A stretch of DNA of 64,000 nucleotides, taken from the NCBI RefSeq assembly GCF_900108345.1, contig NZ_FNVV01000014.1:620001-684000 (forward strand), written 5' to 3'. A model generated the notes under the pieces. It ran no database searches. It saw only the letters and a list, made by a program, of their open reading frames with translations, and was not told the DNA's origin. The position numbers were made by a program, and so were the translations under genes. This document shows, one piece after another, positions 38,142-45,779 of the stretch. Within the stretch, counting starts at the first letter, position 1, and each line of letters starts with the position of its first letter. The DNA is from Bacteroides ndongoniae (GTDB lineage Bacteria > Bacteroidota > Bacteroidia > Bacteroidales > Bacteroidaceae).

Positions 38142-38619
38142 AAACGGTTAAATATTTAAGTTACGTTTTTTATATTCTGCTGAAAATTAAATCACTATAG
38201 AAATAACCACTTTGCCAAAGTCAAAAGCAACAGCATAGCAAGATCTCATTTCCCGCTTTTAATGCTTAATCATAGGCCTTTTGCACCCTATTAATTTTAA
38301 TAAATCCAAGACTTAAGTATATAACACCCCAAACATAAAGAAATATCTGCATAGAGCCTTCTTTTTAAAGAATTTTAAACTACACCACTTCCACGTTTTT
38401 TAGCCAAACCTGATTTGGAAGCGTTCAAAGGCATATATTTCTATCATTTTCCAATGCGTCCTATATCTTTTGACAGCTTTATTTTGACTTTTTAAAGAAA
38501 ATACCTGCAATAAATGAGTGCAACATAGGCAAAAAGTCCCTACATTTGTATTTTGAAGTGTGTTTTTATCACACAGGCAAGAAAATACTTAATCTTAATA
38601 AACTAACCAACTAAATCCT
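38142..38619. other. 478-base gap upstream of nagA
   Basis: No credible gene. AT-rich; holds the nagA -7 box at 38541-38548 and a small GTGTG/CACAC hairpin at about 38558-38575 in the predicted leader. The rest (38150-38520) shows no clear feature. It is larger than the other gaps in this housekeeping part, so regulation of nagA or a small RNA is possible. Confidence 0.5.
38541..38548 (+). promoter_or_regulatory. -7 box TACATTTG for nagA
   Basis: Plus-strand TAnnTTTG, 71 bases before the ATG at 38620, leaving a leader of about 65 bases. Confidence 0.55.
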
Positions 38620-39786
38620 ATGTTGACTCAATTAATCAACGCACGCATCCTTACTCCTCAAGGATGGCTTAAAGACGGTTCCGTATTGATAAGGGACAAT
38701 AAAATATTGGAAGTAACCAATTGCGACCTCGCCGTAATCGGCGCCCAACTGATCGATGTCAAAGGCATGTATGTACTGCCTGGTGGTGTAGAAATCCATG
38801 CCCACGGCGGAGGAGGACGCGACTTTATGGAATGTACGGAAGATGCATTCCGCACAGCTGTAAACACACACATGCGTTACGGCACAACCAGTATTTTCCC
38901 CACCTTGTCTTCATCCACAGTGCCTATGATCGAACAGGCTGCTGAAACATGTACGAAACTGATGCAGGAAAAAGACAGCCCCATATTGGGTCTGCATCTC
39001 GAAGGCCATTATCTGAATATGGCAATGGCCGGCGGTCAGATGCCCGAAAACATCAAGAACCCCGACCCCAATGAATATATTCCCATTGTAGAAAAATGGA
39101 ATTGTATCAAGCGATGGGATGCAGCTCCCGAGTTGCCGGGCGCCATGCAGTTTGGCAAATATATTTCAGCCAAAGGCATACTGGCATCAGTCGCCCATAC
39201 ACAGGCTGAATTCGAAGACATCCGCACAGCTTACGAAGCCGGATATACGCATGCCACTCATTTCTACAATGCCATGCCCGGATTCCACAAGCGTCGTGAA
39301 TACAAGTACGAAGGTACGGTAGAAAGTATCTACCTGTTGGACGACATGACAGTAGAAGTAGTTGCCGACGGCATACATGTGCCTCCCACGATCCTGCGCC
39401 TTGTCTACAAGATAAAAGGTGTGGAACGCACCTGTCTCATCACCGATGCATTGGCTTGCGCAGCCAGTGACAGCCAGGAAGCATTCGACCCTCGCGTCAT
39501 CATCGAAGACGGTGTATGCAAGCTGGCCGACCGTTCCGCACTGGCCGGCAGTATTGCCACAATGGACCGTCTGATACGTACAATGGTGCAAAAGGCCGAC
39601 ATACCTCTGGCCGACGCTGTACGTATGGCTTCGGAAACACCGGCGCGTATCATGGGAGTCTACGACCGCAAAGGTTCACTCCAGAAAGGAAAAGACGCCG
39701 ATATCATCGTCATGGACGACGATCTCAAGATCAGAGCAGTATGGGCTATGGGCCGGTTGATACCAGAAACCAATACACTCTCATAA
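38620..39786 (+). CDS. nagA: N-acetylglucosamine-6-phosphate deacetylase (variant)
   Basis: 388-residue amidohydrolase: GlcNAc-6-P to GlcN-6-P + acetate. Metal motif HAHGGGGRDFMEC at about 62-74; metal Glu in LGLHLEGHYLN (the usual form is HLEGPF, so the following residues differ); His in ASVAHTQAEF and THATHFYNAMPGFHKR; catalytic Asp in CLITDALACAASD. The substrate-contact segment after HLEG and the REYKYEG loop differ from E. coli NagA, so a modified amino-sugar phosphate is possible. The NagB-like/LmbE fusion follows 150 bases downstream. Confidence 0.9.
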   Translation: MLTQLINARILTPQGWLKDGSVLIRDNKILEVTNCDLAVIGAQLIDVKGMYVLPGGVEIHAHGGGGRDFMECTEDAFRTAVNTHMRYGTTSIFPTLSSSTVPMIEQAAETCTKLMQEKDSPILGLHLEGHYLNMAMAGGQMPENIKNPDPNEYIPIVEKWNCIKRWDAAPELPGAMQFGKYISAKGILASVAHTQAEFEDIRTAYEAGYTHATHFYNAMPGFHKRREYKYEGTVESIYLLDDMTVEVVADGIHVPPTILRLVYKIKGVERTCLITDALACAASDSQEAFDPRVIIEDGVCKLADRSALAGSIATMDRLIRTMVQKADIPLADAVRMASETPARIMGVYDRKGSLQKGKDADIIVMDDDLKIRAVWAMGRLIPETNTLS

Positions 39787-39797
39787 TTTTTTTTTAA

Positions 39798-39846
39798 GTT
39801 GGCAAGTTTATCTGTTTTTTGAGTTGGCAAGTTTGTTTGTTTTCAG
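39798..39846. repeat. Short direct repeat in the nagA-39937 gap
   Basis: AGTTGGCAAGTTT occurs twice, near 39799 and 39822, each followed by a TCTG/TTTG-TTTT run (period about 23). Possibly a slipped duplication; function unknown. Confidence 0.5.
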
Positions 39847-39936
39847 ATTTAAGTTTCTACAAGAGCATATCCAATCTGCGACTCATCAGCTTAAAGGCTC
39901 AAAAACGATTATAACCATTTATAATATCACAAGTTT

Positions 39937-41928
39937 ATGAAAACCAATCTAAGTTCTCAAATCACTCTCAACAGAGTATCCCCCAGGTACTACAGACCTG
40001 AGAATGCATTCGAACGTTCCGTCCTTACCCGGCTGGAAAAGATACCGACAGACATTTATGAATCACCCGAAGAAGGTGCCAACCAGGTTGCTCTCGACAT
40101 TGCGCAGATCATCCGCGACAAGCAGAAAGCAGGCCGCTTCTGCGTTTTAGCTTTAGCCGGTGGCAATTCTCCGCGTAACGTATATTCAGCCCTCATCCGT
40201 ATGCATCGTGAAGAAGGACTGAGTTTCCGCAACGTCATTGTGTTCAATCTTTACGAATACTACCCATTGTCAGAAAATGCGGTAAGCAGCAACCTCAATT
40301 CTTTAAAGGAAATGTTGCTCAACCACGTAGACATTGACCCGCAGAATATTTTCAGCCCCAGTGGCAGCATCGCCAAAGATACCATCTTCGAATATTGCCG
40401 CCTGTACGAACAGCGCATCGAAAGCTTTGGAGGCATCGACGTTGCAGTGCTGGGCATCGGACGTGTTGGTAACATTGGCTTCAACGAGCCCGGATCGCGA
40501 CTGAATTCCACCACCCGTCTGATTTTGCTGGACAACGCTTCACGCAACGAAGCTTCCAAGATGTTCGGCAACATCGAAAATACTCCCATCAGCTCCATCA
40601 CCATGGGCGTATCCACCATTCTCGCTGCAAAGAAAGTATACCTGATGGCCTGGGGTGAAGAAAAGGCGCAAATGATCAAAGAGTGTGTCGAAGGCAACAT
40701 CACCGATACAATTCCGGCATCTTACCTGCAGACCCACAACAATGCGCACATCGCCATCGACCTGTCAGCAGCTGCCAACCTGACCCGTATCCAACGCCCG
40801 TGGCTGGTCACTTCATGCGAGTGGAACGACAAGCTCATCCGGAGCGCCATTGTCTGGCTGTGTCAGCTTACCGGCAAACCCATCCTGAAACTGACCAACA
40901 AAGACTATAACGAGAACGGTTTGAGCGAATTGCTGGCACTCTACGGTTCTGCCTACAATGTCAACATCAAGATATTCAACGACCTGCAACACACCATCAC
41001 CGGATGGCCGGGTGGCAAACCCAACGCCGACGATACGTACCGTCCCGAGCGCGCCAATCCGTATCCAAAGCGAGTTATTGTCTTCTCTCCCCATCCCGAT
41101 GACGATGTCATTTCTATGGGAGGCACCATCCGCCGTCTGGTAGAACAGAAGCACGATGTACATGTAGCTTACGAAACTTCCGGCAACATTGCCGTAGGCG
41201 ATGAGGAAGTGATCCGTTTCCTGCATTTCATCAACGGTTTCAACCAGCTTTTCAATAACAGCGAGGACCAGGTAATCAACGAAAAATACGCTGAAATCCG
41301 CAAATACCTGCGCGAAAAGCAAGACGGAGACATGGACACGCGCGACATCCTGACAATCAAGGGACTGATCCGTCGGGGCGAAGCACGTACTGCCTGCACG
41401 TACAACAACATTCCCCTCGACCATTGCCACTTCCTTGATCTGCCTTTCTACGAAACCGGCAAAATCCAGAAGAACCCTATCAGCGAAGCCGATGTGGAAA
41501 TCGTACGTAACCTGTTGCGCGAAGTGAAGCCTCACCAGATATTCGTAGCCGGTGACCTGGCCGACCCGCACGGCACACACCGTGTCTGCACCGATGCCGT
41601 ATTTGCCGCTATCGACCTCGAAAAGGAAGAAGATGCCGAATGGCTGAAGGATTGCCGCATCTGGATGTACCGCGGAGCATGGGCCGAGTGGGAAATCGAG
41701 AACATCGAAATGGCAGTACCCATCAGTCCGGAAGAACTGCGTGCTAAACGCAATTCCATCCTCAAGCATCAGTCGCAAATGGAAAGCGCCCCGTTCCTGG
41801 GCAACGACGAACGCCTGTTCTGGCAACGCAGCGAAGACCGCAACCGCGCCACAGCCAACCTGTACAACAAACTGGGTCTGGCCAGCTACGAAGCCATGGA
41901 AGCTTTCGTCGAATATATTCCTCTATAA
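39937..41928 (+). CDS. NagB-like (catalytically degenerate) - LmbE/PIG-L deacetylase fusion
   Basis: 663 residues. Residues about 25-275 are a glucosamine-6-phosphate deaminase fold; about 378-655 are an LmbE/PIG-L zinc deacetylase. In the NagB part the sugar-phosphate-binding regions remain (LAGGNSPRNVY, Lys in WGEEKAQMI, Glu184 in FNEPGS), but the residues equivalent to E. coli Asp72, Asp141 and His143 are Tyr106 (FNLYEY), Val177 and Asn179 (GRVGNIGFNEP). The LmbE part keeps both zinc motifs: SPHPDDDVISMGG (His386, Asp389) and DPHGTHRV (His545, His548). Databases may label this 'glucosamine-6-phosphate deaminase'; the sequence argues for a non-deaminating sensor or binding domain attached to an amino-sugar N-deacetylase. 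Cytoplasmic, no signal peptide. Confidence 0.88.
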   Translation: MKTNLSSQITLNRVSPRYYRPENAFERSVLTRLEKIPTDIYESPEEGANQVALDIAQIIRDKQKAGRFCVLALAGGNSPRNVYSALIRMHREEGLSFRNVIVFNLYEYYPLSENAVSSNLNSLKEMLLNHVDIDPQNIFSPSGSIAKDTIFEYCRLYEQRIESFGGIDVAVLGIGRVGNIGFNEPGSRLNSTTRLILLDNASRNEASKMFGNIENTPISSITMGVSTILAAKKVYLMAWGEEKAQMIKECVEGNITDTIPASYLQTHNNAHIAIDLSAAANLTRIQRPWLVTSCEWNDKLIRSAIVWLCQLTGKPILKLTNKDYNENGLSELLALYGSAYNVNIKIFNDLQHTITGWPGGKPNADDTYRPERANPYPKRVIVFSPHPDDDVISMGGTIRRLVEQKHDVHVAYETSGNIAVGDEEVIRFLHFINGFNQLFNNSEDQVINEKYAEIRKYLREKQDGDMDTRDILTIKGLIRRGEARTACTYNNIPLDHCHFLDLPFYETGKIQKNPISEADVEIVRNLLREVKPHQIFVAGDLADPHGTHRVCTDAVFAAIDLEKEEDAEWLKDCRIWMYRGAWAEWEIENIEMAVPISPEELRAKRNSILKHQSQMESAPFLGNDERLFWQRSEDRNRATANLYNKLGLASYEAMEAFVEYIPL

Positions 41929-41973
41929 AGGAGAGTGTGCCAAAGCCCAAAGTGGCTGACCTTTTGTTATTTT

Positions 41974-42048
41974 GTCATTCTGAGCAAAGCGAAGAATCTC
42001 GAAAACAGTTATTCATGTATCAAGATCCTTCACTTCGTTCAGGATGAC
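41974..42048. repeat. Palindromic intergenic element (GTCATTCTGAGC type)
   Basis: Arms at 41974-41999 (starting GTCATTCTGAGCAAAGCGAA) and 42023-42048 (ending TTCGTTCAGGATGAC) are imperfect complements, about 26 bases each. It is bordered by GAGAGTGTGCCAAAGCCCAA (41931) and TTTTGACACATCC (about 42073), which resemble the ends of the elements at 15483 and 47814. A non-autonomous repeat of the kind common in Bacteroidetes genomes. Confidence 0.7.
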
Positions 42049-42122
42049 ATTAACATAATGAATATACTTCCCCATTTTGACACATCCTTCTTTCCTGTCA
42101 CTTTATTACAAGAATTTTCCCG

Positions 42123-45029
42123 ATGAAGAAATTCTCGTTTTCTTTTCTTCTTTGTCTGGCAGCCGCCAGCTTGCACGCACAAGACATTGAACGCAATGTC
42201 GAAGAGCGGCTACAGAATTTTTTCCACAACTACACCTGCTCGGCTACCCGTCTCGGCACATGCCGCCTGGACAGTTTCCGCATCGACTATTCCCGGAAAG
42301 AGATACATATTTATGCTGGCGACCGCTTTGCCAACCAGCCCTTCCGCCCCGAAATCGCCGACGGAATCTACCGCAGCATCCGTCAGCTTCTGCCCGGACC
42401 GGTGAACTACTTCGACATTACTCTGTATGCTGAAGGACGAAGCATCGAAGACCTTATTCCCAACTTCTACCGCAAAGGGAAAAAAGACAAGAAACGCCTG
42501 TTTCATAACCTCGAATCCAAGACTGCTCCGTGGGTCAGTAGCCTTTCCCGTCCTTACGACATCACCCGCGGCCTTGCCGGACGTCATATCGCCATCTGGC
42601 AAAGTCACGGTCAGTACTACATCAACAGCAAGAACCAATGGGGCTGGCAACGCCCCCGGTTGTTCTGCACCACCGAAGACCAGTTCACCCAGTCGTTTGT
42701 ATTGCCCTACCTCATCCCCATGCTCGAAAACGCCGGAGCCTGTGTCTATACGCCACGCGAGCGCGACACACAGTCCCACGAAGTCATCGTCGACAACGAC
42801 GGTGCTCCCGTAAGGACGCGTTCCATCTACCTCGAAGAGAAAAGTCGGAGAGCTCGCTGGGCCGATGCCTCCCTGCCCGGATTCGCCTGGCGGAAAATCG
42901 TCTACCAAGATGGAGAGAATCCCTTTACCGACGGCACTGCCCGCTTTGCCCGCACCGAAAAGAAAAAAGAAAAAGCCTTCGCCGAATGGATTCCCGACAT
43001 CCCCGAAACCGGCGAATATGCCGTATACGTATCCTACCAGACCTTGCCCGAGAGCGTCAGCGATGCCAAATACCTGGTCTTTCACAACGGTGGAGTCACC
43101 GAGTTCAAAGTCAACCAGCAAATCGGTGGCGGTACCTGGGTTTATCTGGGCACGTTCTCATTCGATAAGGGAGTCAACGATTACGGCATGGTTGTACTGA
43201 GCAACGAAAGTCAGGAAAACGGGGTGGTCTGTGCCGATGCAGTCCGCTTCGGAGGAGGAATGGGGAACATAGCCCGGGGCGGGCAGACCAGCGGACTTCC
43301 CCGCTACCTCGAAGGAGCCCGTTACGCTGCCCAATGGGCCGGCATGCCTGCACAGGTCTACGGCCGCCCTGAAGCCGATAACGACTATGCCGACGACATC
43401 AACGCCCGTTCGCGCACCATCAACTACCTGTCCGGTGGTTCCGTCTTCAACCCCGATGAGCCGGGCAAGGGCATCCCGTTCGAAATGAGCATGGCACTCC
43501 ACAGCGACGCCGGAGTCAACAAGGAGGACTGTATCATCGGTACCCTGGGCATCTATACCGCCCGTACCGTCGACGAACCACTGGGTGCCGGTACCGACCG
43601 CTATGCTTCCCGCGACCTCTCCGACCTGCTGCTCTCCCAACTCCAGCGCGACCTCCGCTCTACGTTCAATGTCGACTGGACACGCCGCAGCATGTGGAAC
43701 CGCAACTACAGCGAAACCCGCCTCCCCGTCGTCCCCTCTACCATTGTCGAATTGTTGTCCCACCAGAACTTTGCCGACATGCGGCTGGGACACGACCCGC
43801 ATTTCAAGTTCACCGTCGGACGCTCGCTCTACAAAGCCATTCTGAAATATCTGTGCACCCAGCGCGACCGCCCCTATGTCGTACAGCCCCTGCCGGTCAA
43901 CCGCTTTTCCGCTCAGTTCGGTCGGAAAAAGAATACGGTCGAGCTTACCTGGAAACCGGTTGCAGACCCTGCCGAACCGACAGCCAGTCCGAACGAATAC
44001 ATTGTCTACACACGCATCGGACGAGGCGGTTTCGACAACGGTGTACGCGTCAGCAGTCCCTCCTATACCATGAAGATAGAACCGGGCATCATCTATTCTT
44101 TCAAAGTGACTGCCGTCAACCGGGGCGGTGAAAGTTTTCCGTCCGAAATTCTGTCGGTCTACAAAGCCCGCCACGAAGAAAAACAGGTGCTCATCGTCAA
44201 CGGATTCGACCGCATCAGTGGTCCTGCCGTCCTCAGCAACGATGTGCAGGCAGGGTTCGACCTGACACAGGATATCGGCGTACCTTACCTTTACGACATT
44301 TCCCTCTGCGGCTACCAGCAGGACTTCAACCGTAAGAATGCCGGCACCACCCTGGGCGAAAGCGGCGACGAACTGGAAGGAATAAAAATAGCAGGCAACC
44401 GTTTCGACTATCCCTTCATCCACGGCAAGGCCATACAGGCCGCAGGCAGATACAGCTTCGTATCGTGCAGCGACGAAGCCGTCGAAGAAGGACACGTCAG
44501 CCTCGAAGATTATCCCATCGTCGACTATATCCTGGGCATGGAGAAAGACGACCGCGACAGCAATCCTGCCCGCAATGTCTATTATAAGACTTTCTCCTCC
44601 CCCATGCAGCGGGCTCTCACTTCCTACTGCCAGTCAGGCGGCCGTCTGCTGGTCAGCGGTGCATACGTTGCCAGCGACATGAACAGCTCGCAAGGCGAAC
44701 GCACATTCACACAGGATGTATTGAAATACAGATATGCCGGACAGTTCAAACCCGGCGGCAATCCGATTTCCGTTCAGGGCCTGGGCCGCAACCTGAGCAT
44801 TCCCAGTGCCCCCAACAGTTCGACCTGCCCCATCGCTTCGGCCGACTGCCTCCAACCCACTGCATCCGCCTTTGCCGCCATGGTCTACACCGACAGCCGC
44901 ACCGCCTCGGCCGTTGCCTACAAAGGAAACGATTACCGGACGTTCGTCATGGGATTCCCCTTCGAGTCTATCCGTTCCGAATCAGACAGGGCAGGCATCA
45001 TGGCATCCATACTGAAGTTTTTTGAATAA
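42123..45029 (+). CDS. Secreted N-acetylmuramoyl-L-alanine amidase-like protein with golvesin-type and FnIII domains ('xanthan lyase' annotation type)
   Basis: 968 residues with signal peptide MKKFSFSFLLCLAAASLHAQ. An amidase_3-type catalytic fold appears to be split: HIAIWQSHGQYY (first zinc His) at about 155, ALHSDAGVNKED (second His) at about 460, and the PSTIVELLSHQNFADM block (zinc/catalytic Glu) at about 540 followed by SLYKAILKYL. The insertion (about 270-390) is a golvesin/carbohydrate-binding-like beta domain (AEWIPDIPETGEYAVYVSYQ, GTWVYLGTFSFDKG). After the catalytic part comes a fibronectin III domain (VELTWKPVADP to YSFKVTAVNRGGESFPSE), then a C-terminal flavodoxin-like or GATase-like domain (RLLVSGAYVASDM). 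Such proteins are often labelled xanthan lyase; peptidoglycan amide hydrolysis is more consistent with the motifs. The gene is GC-rich and single. Confidence 0.82.
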   Translation: MKKFSFSFLLCLAAASLHAQDIERNVEERLQNFFHNYTCSATRLGTCRLDSFRIDYSRKEIHIYAGDRFANQPFRPEIADGIYRSIRQLLPGPVNYFDITLYAEGRSIEDLIPNFYRKGKKDKKRLFHNLESKTAPWVSSLSRPYDITRGLAGRHIAIWQSHGQYYINSKNQWGWQRPRLFCTTEDQFTQSFVLPYLIPMLENAGACVYTPRERDTQSHEVIVDNDGAPVRTRSIYLEEKSRRARWADASLPGFAWRKIVYQDGENPFTDGTARFARTEKKKEKAFAEWIPDIPETGEYAVYVSYQTLPESVSDAKYLVFHNGGVTEFKVNQQIGGGTWVYLGTFSFDKGVNDYGMVVLSNESQENGVVCADAVRFGGGMGNIARGGQTSGLPRYLEGARYAAQWAGMPAQVYGRPEADNDYADDINARSRTINYLSGGSVFNPDEPGKGIPFEMSMALHSDAGVNKEDCIIGTLGIYTARTVDEPLGAGTDRYASRDLSDLLLSQLQRDLRSTFNVDWTRRSMWNRNYSETRLPVVPSTIVELLSHQNFADMRLGHDPHFKFTVGRSLYKAILKYLCTQRDRPYVVQPLPVNRFSAQFGRKKNTVELTWKPVADPAEPTASPNEYIVYTRIGRGGFDNGVRVSSPSYTMKIEPGIIYSFKVTAVNRGGESFPSEILSVYKARHEEKQVLIVNGFDRISGPAVLSNDVQAGFDLTQDIGVPYLYDISLCGYQQDFNRKNAGTTLGESGDELEGIKIAGNRFDYPFIHGKAIQAAGRYSFVSCSDEAVEEGHVSLEDYPIVDYILGMEKDDRDSNPARNVYYKTFSSPMQRALTSYCQSGGRLLVSGAYVASDMNSSQGERTFTQDVLKYRYAGQFKPGGNPISVQGLGRNLSIPSAPNSSTCPIASADCLQPTASAFAAMVYTDSRTASAVAYKGNDYRTFVMGFPFESIRSESDRAGIMASILKFFE

Positions 45030-45052
45030 TCAAAAAAAACTTCTATCTTTGC
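45022..45052 (+). promoter_or_regulatory. Complete sigma-ABfr promoter of the YgiQ operon
   Basis: -33 TTTG (45022-45025, overlapping the last codons of the amidase gene) and -7 TATCTTTG (45045-45052), 19 bases apart. Confidence 0.7.
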
Positions 45053-45070
45053 CACAAACGAAATACGGAA

Positions 45071-45234
45071 AGAGTTAATGAGCTTTTAAGTTTTTAAGTT
45101 GATGAGTTGATGAATTTTTAAGTTAAAGTAAAACGATCACTTACAAACTCAAAAACCAAAAACTCAAGAACTCAGAAACTCAAAAACTTAAGAACTCAAA
45201 AACTTAAAACTTAAAACTTAAAAACTCAAAAGCC
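45071..45234. repeat. Repetitive A-rich/T-rich leader of the YgiQ operon
   Basis: The left part (about 45085-45125) has TTTTTAAGTTGATGAGTT units; the right part (about 45146-45232) is a run of AACTCAAAA/AACTTAAAA units with 7-10 base spacing. The two parts are complementary in composition, so the about 170-base leader RNA can fold in many registers. The repeat run ends at the ATG. Not CRISPR-like: no spacers of constant length. Confidence 0.6.
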
Positions 45235-45558
45235 ATGTACACCATACAAGCCAACCCCAGCGGGACACGCAGCATCGAGGTTTCCGACGAGAATCTCTCT
45301 ACGATCGAAAGATACGGTCTTTTCCGCCATCTGATTGACAGCAACGGCATTGTCGACGAAACCGTTCTCGACAAACTGAAACTGAACATCCGCTCCCTGA
45401 TTGCTTCTCAGGAAGAGAACAGCAAGGACCTGCTCGACCTGTGCATCGACGTTATCTACCACAACAATATGAAGGCATTTGGTCTGCAGCAACTCATCAA
45501 GTTGTACCTCCAATGGCTTCCCAACCAGATGCCCTCAGAAGAAGACGAAGAAGAATGA
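45235..45558 (+). CDS. Conserved hypothetical protein, first gene of YgiQ operon
   Basis: 107 residues, soluble, with an acidic tail (PSEEDEEE). Middle segment VLDKLKLNIRSLIASQEE and DLCIDVIYHNNMKAFGLQQLIKLYLQWL are amphipathic helices. I do not recognise a family. Its stop overlaps the start of the next gene (ATGA), so it is translationally coupled to the TusA-like protein and YgiQ. Confidence 0.78.
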   Translation: MYTIQANPSGTRSIEVSDENLSTIERYGLFRHLIDSNGIVDETVLDKLKLNIRSLIASQEENSKDLLDLCIDVIYHNNMKAFGLQQLIKLYLQWLPNQMPSEEDEEE

Positions 45559-45779
45559 AAACAGTCAATACCTGCGGACAACGGCATTACAGTCCACTCA
45601 TCCCCGCCATGAAAGCGATATGCGAAGCAGCCGAAGGCGAGCAGTTGGAAATCATCATGGATGATTCCCTGGCATTCAACGACCTGAAGGAATATCTTTC
45701 AGAGCAGCAGATCGGCTTCCGCGAAATCTACAACGGCGAACAGCTGACTTTACAATTCATCCCCTCTCCCCGCCCATGA
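45555..45779 (+). CDS. TusA/SirA-like small protein lacking the CPxP cysteine
   Basis: 74 residues with the length and layout of TusA sulfur carriers: short strand, PLIPAMKAICEAAEGEQLEIIMDD (in parts), SLAFNDLKEYLSEQQIGFREI, final strand LTLQFIP. The active-site CPxP motif is replaced: the equivalent segment is RHYSPLIPAMK, with no Cys; the only nearby Cys is in NTCGQ, six residues earlier. Sulfur transfer by the usual mechanism is therefore doubtful. Coupled by ATGA overlaps on both sides. The frame continues upstream to 45441 but has no suitable start there. Confidence 0.75.
   Translation: MKTVNTCGQRHYSPLIPAMKAICEAAEGEQLEIIMDDSLAFNDLKEYLSEQQIGFREIYNGEQLTLQFIPSPRP

Noticed and set aside
43158..44495. 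445-codon open frame on the minus strand
   Set aside because: Antisense to the secreted amidase-like gene; no family features.
45146..45232. Possible CRISPR-like array
   Set aside because: Repeat units of 9-10 bases with no constant spacers and no cas genes; a simple A-rich slippage repeat.
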